Source: Chryseobacterium camelliae (lineage in GTDB: Bacteria > Bacteroidota > Bacteroidia > Flavobacteriales > Weeksellaceae). From it: DNA of 64,000 nt. This document shows, in pieces, positions 1 through 9,094 of the stretch. The DNA lies in contig NZ_CP022986.1 in the NCBI RefSeq assembly GCF_002770595.1, forward strand, positions 4,030,001 to 4,094,000. Direction: 5' to 3'. Each line of letters begins with the position of its first letter. The first letter of the stretch is position 1. A program made the position numbers and the translations under genes. The notes beneath the pieces are model-generated. The model searched no databases, was not told the DNA's origin, and worked only from the letters and a program-made list of their open reading frames with translations.

Positions 1-1
1 T

Positions 2-1366
2 ACAACATCCCAGGTTACGCTTAATGCATCCGCCTCCGTTATTCCTGCGGGTTCTACCATAGCATGGACTACTGCCGGAGGGAATATTGTTTCGGGAGCC
101 AACAACCTTACTCCTGTAGTTAATGCAGGAGGGACTTATACGCTCACCGTATCCAATGTATCTCAGCCCGGCAACCTGAACTGTACCTATACGGAGACGG
201 TTACCGTAACTGAAAACAAAACGCTTCCAGTAGCCGCGGTTACCTCTTCGGCAGTACAGATCTGTGCTGGTGAATCGGTTACTTTAACAGCATCTGGAGG
301 GGTTTCCTATAACTGGGCAACACTTCCGGGCAACGGCAGCACTCAGGTAGTTTCACCAACCACAACCACAGTATATTCCGTATATGCAGTAGGTGCTAAC
401 GGATGTATTTCTGCCAATCCTGCTACGGTGACGGTAATTGTAGGGCCGCCAACGGCAACGGTTTCAGCTTCGCCAACTAAAATCTGTGCGGGTGACTCAG
501 TTACCTTAACAGCTTCCGGAGGAGTGACGTACAACTGGGTAGGACTTCCAGGAAACGGGAATACTCAGGTGGTGACCCCTACCGTGACGACCACTTATTC
601 TGTATATGCCCTAGGCGGAAACGGATGTACCTCTATTAATCCTGCTACCATCACAATCGAGGTGGTTCCGGCGATCAGTTCTGCCTTACAGAATGTTTAC
701 GTTTGTAAAGGAGACACGGGAGTACTGGATGCAGGATCAGGACCTGGTTACACTTATTTATGGAGTACGGGAGCCACTACACAGACTATTTCTACCAATG
801 TACCCGGAACTTATACGGTGACCATCAACAATGGAACGTGTTCAAAAACTTTTTCGGCTCAGCTGATTAATCCCACGCTGCCTCAGTTTACCAACATTAC
901 CTATGAAAATCATACAATGACCTTGTCAGCAACAAATCCTACCGGCGGAGTACTGGAATATTCCGTTGACGGAGGCGTGACATGGCAGTCATCCAATATC
1001 TTTTACAATCTGCTGAACAATACCAATTACACGATTCTGGTAAGAGTAAAAGACGCGGAGTGCAGCACGGTACTGGAATATTTCACTTTTGTTATTTCCA
1101 ATGCCATTACCCCTAATGATGACGGTAAAAATGATTTTGTAGACTTTGCCGGAATCAGCAAGTACAACAATTTCGCTGCTTCTGTCTTCAACAGGTATGG
1201 TCAGGAGATTTTTAAAGCTACCAAAGCAGAAACGTTCTGGACCGGAACCGTACGTGGAATTAGTCAGCCTACAGGAACCTACTGGTATCGGGTACAGTGG
1301 GAAAACCCGGCAAGTAAAAAGCTGGAACTACGAACAGGCTGGATTTTATTGAAGAATAGAAACTGA
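2..1366 (+). CDS. T9SS type B sorting-domain surface protein, 5' partial
   Basis: The frame is open from base 2 to the TGA at 1364-1366, giving 454 residues. The start lies outside the window. Two tandem Ig/PKD-like modules share the pattern IC(A)G(E/D)SVTLTASGG and Y(S)VYA(V/L)G, and their DNA repeats with a period of 222 bp (matching points at 260 and 482). A third module reads GDTGVLDAGSGPGYTYLWSTG. The last 90 or so residues form the gliding-motility-associated type B tail, with NAITPNDDGKNDF, a NRYGQEIF segment, TGTYWYRV and a terminal GWILLKNRN. By family knowledge such tails direct export through the type IX system and attachment or release at the cell surface. An adhesin or matrix role is inference. 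The next gene is a paralogue through its last 300 residues. Confidence 0.9.
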   Translation, partial: TTSQVTLNASASVIPAGSTIAWTTAGGNIVSGANNLTPVVNAGGTYTLTVSNVSQPGNLNCTYTETVTVTENKTLPVAAVTSSAVQICAGESVTLTASGGVSYNWATLPGNGSTQVVSPTTTTVYSVYAVGANGCISANPATVTVIVGPPTATVSASPTKICAGDSVTLTASGGVTYNWVGLPGNGNTQVVTPTVTTTYSVYALGGNGCTSINPATITIEVVPAISSALQNVYVCKGDTGVLDAGSGPGYTYLWSTGATTQTISTNVPGTYTVTINNGTCSKTFSAQLINPTLPQFTNITYENHTMTLSATNPTGGVLEYSVDGGVTWQSSNIFYNLLNNTNYTILVRVKDAECSTVLEYFTFVISNAITPNDDGKNDFVDFAGISKYNNFAASVFNRYGQEIFKATKAETFWTGTVRGISQPTGTYWYRVQWENPASKKLELRTGWILLKNRN

Positions 1367-1381
1367 TTATAATGAATTTTT

Positions 1382-1415
1382 AAAGTCTCCTCAATTGAGG
1401 AGACTTTTTATTTTT
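1382..1415 (+). terminator. Rho-independent terminator after the first T9SS gene
   Basis: An 11-bp perfect stem (AAAGTCTCCTC / GAGGAGACTTT, AATT loop) is followed by a T-rich tract. It lies 16 bases past the stop codon. Confidence 0.85.
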
Positions 1416-1484
1416 ATTGATAAAAATGTTAAATGTGCATGAGATATTTATAAAAAAAATTAAATTTGTTGAAACAAAAATATT

Positions 1485-3839
1485 ATGAAGAGACATCTAC
1501 TGTTATTTTTCCTTTTTATAATCTCATTAAACTTTTTTTATTCGCAAAATGTCTTTCCAAGAAAGCCGCAGAAGGAGCAGAAATCTGCTTTAACAATGAA
1601 AGCAGGTGCTTTTATCGACGTTAATGCCCCTTCTTACAATGAAAGCGGTTATACGATTGCACAGTTAGTAAAAGATGTCCTGATTTCATCAGGTACGAAT
1701 TCGTGTGTAACTCCTAATGTTTCCAACGTACAGGTAAGTCCTAACTTAGCTGCCAGCAGCGCCAATCGCTCCTGGGGTTATTTCAATAAAGCCACTACAG
1801 CATTTCCTTTTAAGGATGGTATTATTCTCTCTACCGGCTATGCCAATAAAGGTGGGAATTCTTTTATCAGCAGTACATTGAGTGACAATGTAGGAACCGG
1901 AAGTGATCCTGATCTTGTCGCTGCTACCAATCCTACCCAGACGCTTAATGACGCTGTAATCCTTGAATTTGACTTTGTACCGACGTCATCGCAGGTAAAG
2001 TTCAACTATCTTTTTGCCTCTGAAGAATATACCGGGTCTTTCCCGTGCAGCTACTCGGATGCTTTTGCACTTCTGTTAAAGCCTGTGGGCAGTACGGCTC
2101 CGTATGTTAATATGGCAGTACTTCCGGGCGGTGCAGGACCGGTAAGTGTAACCAACATTCACCCGGCTATTTCAGGCGTGTGCGGTGAGGTTAATGCCAA
2201 CTTCTTCGGGGGATATAATACATCCAATATCGAGACCAACTTCAATGGACGTACCATTCCGCTAACCGCGAGTGCTACAGTAGTTCCGGGACAGGCGTAT
2301 CACTTTAAAATGGTCCTGGCTGATGCCGGAGATACGGCTTATGACTCTGCTGTTTTCCTTGAAGGAGGATCATTCAATATCGGAGTAGAGCTTCTGGATC
2401 CTTCAGGTGCTACTTTGCCGGAAGAAATCAATGTATGTGACAATGTACCGCAGGTAATCACTGCTTCCGTAAACGACCCTAACCTTGCTTATCAGTGGTA
2501 TTTTAACGGTACTCCTGTAGCCGGAGCAACGACGAATACCATTACAGCAGTACAGCCGGGCGTATATACTATTGAGGTTAGTGTTCCGGGAAATCCCTGT
2601 CCGGGTAAAGCGACCATAAAAATTAATGGCGGAACAACCCCTGTAGCCAATGATGCTACTTTGCTGCTCTGTACAACGCCGGATATCACCACCTTTGATC
2701 TCAGTACGATTTTGCCTGCCATCAGTACAACACCGGGTGCCGTATTCCGAATCTACGTGAATCAGGCAGATGCAATGGCTCAAAATAATAATTACCTAAC
2801 TAACATACTGAATTATAACGGTACGGATGGCCAGATCCTGTATGTAGTAGTTTCCAACGGGGGATTCTGCAGCAAAATGGTGCAGCTTAACCTTCGTAAA
2901 GAATCAACACCTACAGCGAGTGTGGTAGCCACTAAACTTAAAATTTGTCCTGGTGATACCGTGAATCTGACGGCAACCGGAGGAACAACTTATGAATGGA
3001 GCAATTTCCAGGGTACCGGAAATACTCAAAGTGTTACTTTATTCAACACCACTACATTCACTGTGTACGCTATCGGTGCGAAGGGATGCCGCTCCCTGAA
3101 GCCTGCGACTGTGACTGTAGAAGTTATTCCTGAAATGACTTCACCGCTTATGGATGTGGAAATGTGTATGGGAGACCGTGTTGTTCTGGATGCCGGAGCA
3201 GGACCTAATTATACCTATCTGTGGAGTACCGGTGCAACGACCCAGACGATCAATGTAGATCAGTTGGGAGTATATACGGTAGCCGTTAACAACGGATATT
3301 GTACCAGAACGTTTACTTCACATGTCATGGCTGCTGCATCACCGTTTATTTCAGGCCTGGATTACGGCAATAATACCCTTACCATTACTGCTGTAGGCCC
3401 GATGATCAACAATATGCCGACAACATTGGAATATTCAGCCGACGGAGGTATCTCATGGCAGGCATCCAATGTGTTCACCAACTTACAGAACAATACCAAT
3501 TACAATCTTCAGGTAAGAACTGTTGGAACACATTGTGTCGGGGCGCTTGATTTCTTCACATTGCAGATCAGCAATATCATAACTCCGAATCAGGACGGAA
3601 TCAATGATGTCCTTGACCTTAGTGCTTTAGGAAACTTCAAAAACTTTACCGGATCAGTGTATGACCGTTATGGTTCTGAGATTTTCAGGTTTACCAAGCA
3701 GAATCCGGTATGGAATGGTACCGTAGGAGGGAAAAGGCTTCCGACTGCCACATACTGGTATAAATTCAACTACGAATATCCGAAATCCAAAGCCCAGATG
3801 AACTGGTCAGGATGGATCATGCTGAAAAACAGAGAGTAA
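1485..3839 (+). CDS. T9SS type B protein with choice-of-anchor L domain
   Basis: 784 residues starting at ATG. An N-terminal signal peptide (MKRHLLLFFLFIISLNFFYS) ends before QNVF. Residues about 60-300 match the choice-of-anchor L type: KDGIILSTGYA, ILEFDFVPTSSQVKFNYLFA and SDAFALLL. One or two Ig-like modules follow, with ICPGDTVNLTATGG and GDRVVLDAGAGPNYTYLWS. The type B C-terminal domain has NIITPNQDGINDVLDL, DRYGSEIFRF and GWIMLKNRE. The protein should cross the outer membrane by the T9SS, but its substrate or ligand is unknown. The C-terminal 300 residues are clearly paralogous to the upstream partial gene, which suggests a local duplication that exchanged N-terminal domains. The gap between the genes holds a terminator, so this gene likely has its own promoter. 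Confidence 0.9.
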   Translation: MKRHLLLFFLFIISLNFFYSQNVFPRKPQKEQKSALTMKAGAFIDVNAPSYNESGYTIAQLVKDVLISSGTNSCVTPNVSNVQVSPNLAASSANRSWGYFNKATTAFPFKDGIILSTGYANKGGNSFISSTLSDNVGTGSDPDLVAATNPTQTLNDAVILEFDFVPTSSQVKFNYLFASEEYTGSFPCSYSDAFALLLKPVGSTAPYVNMAVLPGGAGPVSVTNIHPAISGVCGEVNANFFGGYNTSNIETNFNGRTIPLTASATVVPGQAYHFKMVLADAGDTAYDSAVFLEGGSFNIGVELLDPSGATLPEEINVCDNVPQVITASVNDPNLAYQWYFNGTPVAGATTNTITAVQPGVYTIEVSVPGNPCPGKATIKINGGTTPVANDATLLLCTTPDITTFDLSTILPAISTTPGAVFRIYVNQADAMAQNNNYLTNILNYNGTDGQILYVVVSNGGFCSKMVQLNLRKESTPTASVVATKLKICPGDTVNLTATGGTTYEWSNFQGTGNTQSVTLFNTTTFTVYAIGAKGCRSLKPATVTVEVIPEMTSPLMDVEMCMGDRVVLDAGAGPNYTYLWSTGATTQTINVDQLGVYTVAVNNGYCTRTFTSHVMAAASPFISGLDYGNNTLTITAVGPMINNMPTTLEYSADGGISWQASNVFTNLQNNTNYNLQVRTVGTHCVGALDFFTLQISNIITPNQDGINDVLDLSALGNFKNFTGSVYDRYGSEIFRFTKQNPVWNGTVGGKRLPTATYWYKFNYEYPKSKAQMNWSGWIMLKNRE

Positions 3840-3860
3840 TAACATACTTTGATAATGCAT

Positions 3861-3896
3861 AAAAAGCCGGGACAATAAATTGTCCCGGCTTTTTTA
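3861..3896. terminator. Bidirectional terminator between T9SS gene and rsmA
   Basis: AAAAAGCCGGGACAA and TTGTCCCGGCTTTTT form a strong stem around a short TAAA loop, with A runs on one side and T runs on the other. It can end transcription of the plus-strand T9SS gene and of the minus-strand rsmA. Confidence 0.85.
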
Positions 3897-3921
3897 TCAT
3901 ATGATCTTATAATCGGATCTT

Positions 3922-4692
3922 TTACCAGTGTTCTTTCCAGAGCCTGGTGAACATGATGAAATCCTCAACGCTCAGTTCTTCAGCCCTCTTGTCCATAAAT
4001 GGATGAGCTTTAAGTTCTTCAGGGATATTCAGTGGTTTCAAGGCATTGGAGAGCTTTTTTCTCCGCTGGTTAAACCCGGTTTTTACAATCTGTTTAAAAA
4101 GAACTTCATTTCCTGCAAGGCCTTCCTTTGGATTCCTGGTTAAACGGATGACCCCGGATTTTACTTTTGGTGGCGGATTAAATACGTTCTCATGGACCGT
4201 AAACATATATTTCACATCATAATAAGCCTGGATAAGAACCGTAAGGATACCATAGTCTTTTGTTCTCGGTACCCCAGCGGTCCTTTCCGCTACCTCTTTC
4301 TGGAACATACCCACCATTTCAGGGATCAGGGTATAATGATCCACAATCTGGAACAGGATCTGTGATGAAATGTTATATGGGAAATTACCGATGATCGCAA
4401 TCTGCTCACCATTGTTAAAACTGAAATCCTGTTTCAGGAAATCCCCTACAAAAGTGCTTTCATTTACCTGGGCAAAATTATTTTTAAGGTACTCAATAGA
4501 TTCGGTATCTATTTCTGCGAGATAGATCTGCTGTTCTTTTTCAAGCAGGTATTTGGTGAGGACCCCCATTCCCGGTCCTACTTCCATGACGGTTTGATAG
4601 CCGTCAAAACTCAGGCCTTCTACAATTTTTCTTGCGATATTTTCATCCGTCAGGAAATGCTGCCCGAGATGTTTTTTTGCTTTTACACTCAA
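3922..4692 (-). CDS. rsmA: 16S rRNA (adenine1518-N6/adenine1519-N6) dimethyltransferase
   Basis: 256 residues, the usual length for RsmA/KsgA. It dimethylates two adjacent adenines in the 3' terminal hairpin of 16S rRNA, using S-adenosylmethionine, during 30S maturation. Visible motifs: KHLGQHFLTD near residues 7-16, the SAM loop EVGPGMG at 37-43, and the target-adenine motif GNFPYNIS at 102-109. The start is an ATG. The gene is divergent from ftsX, with 91 bp between them, and ends beside a shared terminator. Nothing is unusual. Confidence 0.97.
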   Translation of the reverse strand: MSVKAKKHLGQHFLTDENIARKIVEGLSFDGYQTVMEVGPGMGVLTKYLLEKEQQIYLAEIDTESIEYLKNNFAQVNESTFVGDFLKQDFSFNNGEQIAIIGNFPYNISSQILFQIVDHYTLIPEMVGMFQKEVAERTAGVPRTKDYGILTVLIQAYYDVKYMFTVHENVFNPPPKVKSGVIRLTRNPKEGLAGNEVLFKQIVKTGFNQRRKKLSNALKPLNIPEELKAHPFMDKRAEELSVEDFIMFTRLWKEHW

Positions 4693-4783
4693 TACTTTTA
4701 TGATTTTATTAACAATGATTTTTCCTTCTCCGGCCCCAAATTTCGGAAGTTTTTTTCTATTTTAGCCAAAAATTTTAATATTA

Positions 4784-5683
4784 ATGGCTAAATCTGTAGA
4801 AGAGTTTAATAAGAAAAGGCTTAGGTCCAGCAATATTACGGTAGTGATCAGTATTGCCCTGGTATTATTTTTATTGGGATTAATGGGGCTTATTCTGATT
4901 AATGCTCAGAAATATTCCGATTATATCAAAGAACAGCTGGTGGTTAATGCTTATTTTGACGAAAATTTTGATGCTAAGGACTCTGTAAAGATTGCTAAGG
5001 TGGAGGAAGAGACATTCAAGGAAATCCAGACCTTGGCACCCGTTAAAAAAGCGACTTATATTTCCAGGGAAATGGCTGCCAAAGAAGCTAAAGCCAGTAT
5101 GGGAATAGACAGCGATGCTCTTTTTGAAGAAAACATCTTCCCGTCTTCTGTAGAAATTGCCCTTAAACCGGAATATGTGGATCCGGCTAAAATTGATGAA
5201 GCCATTAAAGTGATCAAATCCGTCCCCGGAATTGTAGATGTGAAAAATGACAGCACACTGATGGTGGATGTATACAATAACCTCAGCAGGATCCTGAAAT
5301 GGATTTTCGGTTTTTCCATGCTGTTCCTGATTCTTGCCGTAGTGCTGATTAACAACTCCATCCGTTTAAAAATATTCTCTAAAAGATTTATCATTAAAAC
5401 CATGCAGCTGGTAGGGGCGAAAAGGAGGTTTATCCTTAAGCCGTTCATCATTGAAGCGGTTATTCTAGGAGCCATTGGTTCTGTAATCGGTCTGATGGCC
5501 CTTTGCGGTGTATGGTATTATTTTACAAGCCAGATCGGTTCTGCATTCGTACAGGACAATAACCAGTATTTCTGGCTGGCTTTGCTTGTATTGGGAATAG
5601 GAATTTTTATTACCGTCCTGAGCACCGTGGTGGCAACATGGAGATTCCTGAGAACAAGTGTTGATGATTTATATTACTCTTAA
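4784..5683 (+). CDS. ftsX: FtsX-family cell division permease
   Basis: 299 residues with the FtsX layout: a cytoplasmic N-terminus, a first membrane helix at about 19-40, a periplasmic domain of about 130 residues, then three helices near 172-192, 220-248 and 260-288. The stretch IIKTMQLVGAKRRFI between helices 2 and 3 is typical of the family. FtsX works with the ATPase FtsE and in other bacteria signals to septal peptidoglycan hydrolases; no ftsE lies nearby. Two bases separate the stop from the DUF3098 gene, so the two are co-transcribed and probably translationally coupled. Upstream, TATTTTAG is a one-mismatch version of the TAnnTTTG box. Confidence 0.93.
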   Translation: MAKSVEEFNKKRLRSSNITVVISIALVLFLLGLMGLILINAQKYSDYIKEQLVVNAYFDENFDAKDSVKIAKVEEETFKEIQTLAPVKKATYISREMAAKEAKASMGIDSDALFEENIFPSSVEIALKPEYVDPAKIDEAIKVIKSVPGIVDVKNDSTLMVDVYNNLSRILKWIFGFSMLFLILAVVLINNSIRLKIFSKRFIIKTMQLVGAKRRFILKPFIIEAVILGAIGSVIGLMALCGVWYYFTSQIGSAFVQDNNQYFWLALLVLGIGIFITVLSTVVATWRFLRTSVDDLYYS

Positions 5684-5685
5684 CA

Positions 5686-5982
5686 ATGAGCAAAAAAACA
5701 AATAAGTTTTCCGCTGCCTCTTACGGCAAAGAAACTGAAACCCCACAGGAAAGTCCGTTTTACTTCGGACCCCAAAACTTTAAATGGATGCTGATAGGCT
5801 TGGCCTTTATTGTCGTTGGTTTCCTTCTGATGATGGGTGCTGATGCCAATACGGTAGACGGAAAATATGATCCGAATTCATGGAATGACGGCATCTTCTC
5901 GATCCGGAGAATACGGATTGCGCCGCTGTTTGTAGTGATAGGCTTTGTTATAGAAGGCTATGCAATTCTGAAAAGAAAATAG
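5686..5982 (+). CDS. DUF3098 domain small membrane protein
   Basis: 98 residues. A polar N-terminus is followed by two hydrophobic segments, near residues 34-50 and 78-93, the second ending with KRK. This size and the position between ftsX and uppP are typical of DUF3098 proteins in Bacteroidota. The function is unknown. The order FtsX, DUF3098, UppP, TruB is recalled as common in this phylum and hints at an envelope role. Confidence 0.85.
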   Translation: MSKKTNKFSAASYGKETETPQESPFYFGPQNFKWMLIGLAFIVVGFLLMMGADANTVDGKYDPNSWNDGIFSIRRIRIAPLFVVIGFVIEGYAILKRK

Positions 5983-6000
5983 AAATAAACTTTTATTTTG

Positions 6001-6064
6001 AGATTGAGAAATTGAGAAATTCAGAATACCATGTCTGAATTTCTGAGTTTCTTAATCTTTTTAA
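6001..6064 (+). terminator. Long hairpin with T tract between the DUF3098 gene and uppP
   Basis: Left arm 6001-6025 and right arm 6034-6058 are complementary over 25 positions with two G-U type pairs and one mismatch. The loop has 8 bases, and CTTTTTAATTTTT follows. It probably ends the ftsX-DUF3098 transcript. The left arm contains the short direct repeat TTGAGAAA, so the stem is longer and more repetitive than an ordinary terminator. Confidence 0.6.
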
Positions 6065-6078
6065 TTTTTACATAAATT

Positions 6079-6897
6079 ATGGATATAATTAATGCAATAA
6101 TCATTGCCATTATTGAAGGACTGACGGAATATCTTCCGATTTCATCTACAGCCCATATGGGTTTCACGGCCAGCCTGATGGGGCTTCCGGAAGATGAATT
6201 TTTAAAAATGTTTCAGGTATCCATCCAGTTTGGGGCTATTTTATCCGTTGTAGTGGCTTACTGGAAAAAGTTCTTTGATTTCACTAATCTCCGGTTTTAT
6301 TTTAAGCTGGGCTTTGCTGTCATTCCGGCTCTGGTATTGGGATATCTGTTCGATGATAAGATAGAAGCTGTTCTGGGCAACCAGATTGCCATATCGTCTG
6401 TGCTGGTCTTAGGCGGCGTTGTCCTGCTCTTTGCCGACCGGTGGTTCAAGAATCCGAAAATTATAAACGAAAAAGACATCAGTATTAAAACTGCAGTTAC
6501 GATAGGATTCTGGCAATGCCTGGCCATGATGCCCGGCACCAGCAGAAGTGCCGCTTCCATTATAGGAGGAATGACTCAGGGGCTGACAAGGAAGGCAGCC
6601 GCAGAATTTTCTTTCTTCCTGGCAGTTCCTACCATGCTGGCGGTAACGGTGTATTCCGTTTTTGTGAAAACGTGGGGAAAAGAAACGGCTACCCCGCAAA
6701 AAGGGTACGAAATGATCATGGCCTCACAGGACCATATGATCATCTTTATCATAGGAAATGTTGTGGCGTTTATTGTAGCCCTCATTGCCATCAAAGCATT
6801 TATCGGTGTACTGAATAAATATGGCTTCAAGCCGTGGGGATGGTACCGGATTTTTGTGGGAGTTGCATTGCTGATCTATTTTTATTGGTTTAAATAA
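6079..6897 (+). CDS. uppP: Undecaprenyl-diphosphate phosphatase
   Basis: 272 residues with about eight membrane helices, as usual for UppP/BacA. It dephosphorylates undecaprenyl diphosphate to recycle the lipid carrier of peptidoglycan and other wall polymers, and it underlies basal bacitracin tolerance. Both active-site motifs are present: EGLTEYLPISSTAHM at residues 13-27 (catalytic Glu 17 region and the SST-H cluster) and PGTSRSAA near 152-159. It sits downstream of ftsX and DUF3098, behind a hairpin. Its own promoter is not obvious. Confidence 0.96.
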   Translation: MDIINAIIIAIIEGLTEYLPISSTAHMGFTASLMGLPEDEFLKMFQVSIQFGAILSVVVAYWKKFFDFTNLRFYFKLGFAVIPALVLGYLFDDKIEAVLGNQIAISSVLVLGGVVLLFADRWFKNPKIINEKDISIKTAVTIGFWQCLAMMPGTSRSAASIIGGMTQGLTRKAAAEFSFFLAVPTMLAVTVYSVFVKTWGKETATPQKGYEMIMASQDHMIIFIIGNVVAFIVALIAIKAFIGVLNKYGFKPWGWYRIFVGVALLIYFYWFK

Positions 6898-7001
6898 CAC
6901 AGTTAAAAATAATCAGATAAATGCTCATATTGATGCAGCTGAATAATTTTTCTTAATCGCATTGTGATGATCAACATCGGTAATAAGTACATATCAACAG
7001 A

Positions 7002-7544
7002 ATGAAACTGCATGTTTTCGGAGCATCAGGAAGCGGGGTCACGACATTGGGGCGTGCTTTATCAGCAGAGACCGGATTACCCTATTTTGACAGCGATGAG
7101 TATTTCTGGATCAAAACAGAAACACCTTTTACCGAAAAACGGAATCCTGAAGAGAGAAACCGAATGATCATTGAAGATCTTCATAAAGCAGGAAACTGGA
7201 TATTGGGCGGTTCTACTTTTACGTGGGCTGATAACCTTTTCCCAGATTTTGACCTCGTAGTTTTTCTATATTTACCAGCCGGAATCAGGATGGAAAGACT
7301 GAAGAAGAGGGAATGGGAAAGATACGGAGATGTCATCTTCAAGGATGAAGAAAGGTCAAGGCTGCATCAGGAGTTTATCACCTGGGCAGAAGGCTACGAT
7401 TACAAGACTGAATTGCATAACAGAACCCTCAAGGCACATGAAGCATGGTTGCAGCAACTGAAATGCCCTGTTTTAAAAATAATCGGCACTCAGTCGGTAG
7501 AGGAAAAAGTACAGCTGGTTTTGGAAAAGTTGTCAGTATTATAA
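7002..7544 (+). CDS. Small P-loop kinase-like protein (adenylate kinase/FlaR-like)
   Basis: 180 residues starting MKLHVFGASGSGVTTLG. The P-loop at residues 7-14 reads GASGSGVT, so the usual Walker A lysine is Val. Related topology-modulation kinase-like proteins often carry Thr there, so this may be normal for the subfamily. FDSDEYFW near 30 resembles a substrate-binding acid patch, and RMERLKKREWERYG near 95-108 a lid-like basic segment. The substrate is unknown. It sits between uppP and truB, which are usually direct neighbours in related genomes (recalled, not checked), so it may be a later insertion. Confidence 0.75.
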   Translation: MKLHVFGASGSGVTTLGRALSAETGLPYFDSDEYFWIKTETPFTEKRNPEERNRMIIEDLHKAGNWILGGSTFTWADNLFPDFDLVVFLYLPAGIRMERLKKREWERYGDVIFKDEERSRLHQEFITWAEGYDYKTELHNRTLKAHEAWLQQLKCPVLKIIGTQSVEEKVQLVLEKLSVL

Positions 7545-7614
7545 TAGGCCTCTTTATATAAAGCCTAATCACAAAGAAATTAAATTTAATCCGAAAAGTA
7601 TCATAGACGATAAG

Positions 7615-8349
7615 ATGACCGCAGAAGATTTACAGTCAGGACATATATTTTTATTGGACAAGCCATTGGACTGGACTTCTTTCCAGGCAGTCAATAAACT
7701 GAAATACAAACTTAAAAGGGAATTTAACCTTCCGAAAAAATTCAAGATCGGGCATGCCGGCACACTGGATCCCAGAGCCACCGGACTTCTGATTGTCTGC
7801 TGCGGGAAATTCACTAAGAATATCCCCGAAATACAGGATGCACCGAAAGAATACTGGACGGAGATCAAGATAGGGGTTCAGACCGAATCGTATGATACCG
7901 AGAAGCCTGAGATCCTTCATCAGGATATTTCTGATATTACCGAAGAGCAGATCAGGACGGTACTGGAAAAATTTACAGGGGAGATCCAGCAGAAGCCGCC
8001 TGTTTTTTCAGCCATAAAAATTGACGGGAAACGAGCCTATAATCTGGCCAGGGCCGGTGAAGAAGTGGAAATGAAATCCCGGGCAACCACCATTTTATAC
8101 ATCAATGCAATTGAAATTGATCTTCCGTTTGTCCGTTTTACGGTAGGATGCTCGAAAGGGACGTACATCCGCAGCCTGGCCCATGATATCGGTCAGGAGC
8201 TGGGAGTAGGCGCCTATCTGACCCAGCTGAGAAGGACCAAAATAGGAGAGTACTCCGTGGAACAGGCAAACAGCCGTTTCCTGGAGAATGATTTTAGATT
8301 TAACGATACCGAATATATAAGCGATGCAGGAAAAGACACGGATCAATAA
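7615..8349 (+). CDS. truB: tRNA pseudouridine-55 synthase
   Basis: 244 residues. TruB converts U55 in the T-loop of tRNAs to pseudouridine. The catalytic motif GHAGTLDPRATGLL places the nucleophilic aspartate at residue 52. KIDGKRAYNLAR and GTYIRSLAHDIG, the other family signatures, are present. The C-terminal PUA-like part found in some TruB proteins is absent or minimal. The last 26 bases overlap the first codons of rluF in another frame, which indicates a tightly coupled two-gene operon of pseudouridine synthases. Confidence 0.97.
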   Translation: MTAEDLQSGHIFLLDKPLDWTSFQAVNKLKYKLKREFNLPKKFKIGHAGTLDPRATGLLIVCCGKFTKNIPEIQDAPKEYWTEIKIGVQTESYDTEKPEILHQDISDITEEQIRTVLEKFTGEIQQKPPVFSAIKIDGKRAYNLARAGEEVEMKSRATTILYINAIEIDLPFVRFTVGCSKGTYIRSLAHDIGQELGVGAYLTQLRRTKIGEYSVEQANSRFLENDFRFNDTEYISDAGKDTDQ

Positions 8350-9049
8350 GTACTTATCGGAAATAGGCTATTGCTCAAGACGGGCAGCAGATAAACTTCT
8401 GGAGGAAGGACGGATCAAAGTGAACGGGAAAGTGCCCGAGCTGGGAACGAAAATTTCAGATGAAGATGTTGTGGAAGTAGACGGAAAGCCTGTACGTGAG
8501 TCTCAGGAGAAACCCGTATATATTGCATTCAACAAACCCGTAGGCATTGTCTGTACCACAGATACCAAACGGGAACAGAATAATATCATAGACTATATCA
8601 ACCATCCCCAGAGGATTTTCCCGATCGGAAGACTGGATAAGCCGAGCGAAGGACTGATCCTGCTGACGAGTGACGGCGATATTGTCAACAAAATACTACG
8701 GGCGCGGAACAATCACGAAAAAGAATATATTGTACGGGTAGATAAGCCTATTACACCGAGGTTCCTGGATAAAATGCGCAACGGAGTTCCTATTCTGGAT
8801 ACGGTGACCAAAAAATGCGAAGTAGAGAAGATTGATGAAATGAATTTCAGGATCGTCCTTACCCAAGGGCTCAACCGGCAGATCCGCAGGATGTGTGAAT
8901 ATCTTGGCTACGAAGTGAAGAAGCTGAAACGCATCCGCATCATGAATATCATGTTAGACCTTCCGGTAGGTAAATGGAGGGACCTGACCGAACAGGAACT
9001 TTCAGCTCTGAATGCCCTTCTTGAAGATTCAAGCAAGACAGCAGACTAA
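8324..9049 (+). CDS. rluF: 23S rRNA pseudouridine-2604 synthase, RluF type
   Basis: 241 residues. An S4 RNA-binding domain (RINKYLSEIGYCSRRAADKL, residues 6-25 and on to about 52) precedes an RsuA/RluB/E/F catalytic domain. The catalytic aspartate is residue 105 in GRLDKPSEGL. NNHEKEYIVRVDKPIT and GLNRQIRRMCEYLGYEVKKL fit RluF better than RsuA or RluB, so the assignment to U2604 is a family-based inference. The start lies inside truB. No terminator is visible between its stop and the convergent gene at 9095. Confidence 0.9.
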   Translation: MQEKTRINKYLSEIGYCSRRAADKLLEEGRIKVNGKVPELGTKISDEDVVEVDGKPVRESQEKPVYIAFNKPVGIVCTTDTKREQNNIIDYINHPQRIFPIGRLDKPSEGLILLTSDGDIVNKILRARNNHEKEYIVRVDKPITPRFLDKMRNGVPILDTVTKKCEVEKIDEMNFRIVLTQGLNRQIRRMCEYLGYEVKKLKRIRIMNIMLDLPVGKWRDLTEQELSALNALLEDSSKTAD

Positions 9050-9094
9050 CTTTGATAGAGCTACAGATTATGGATGATACAATATCTTTACGGT

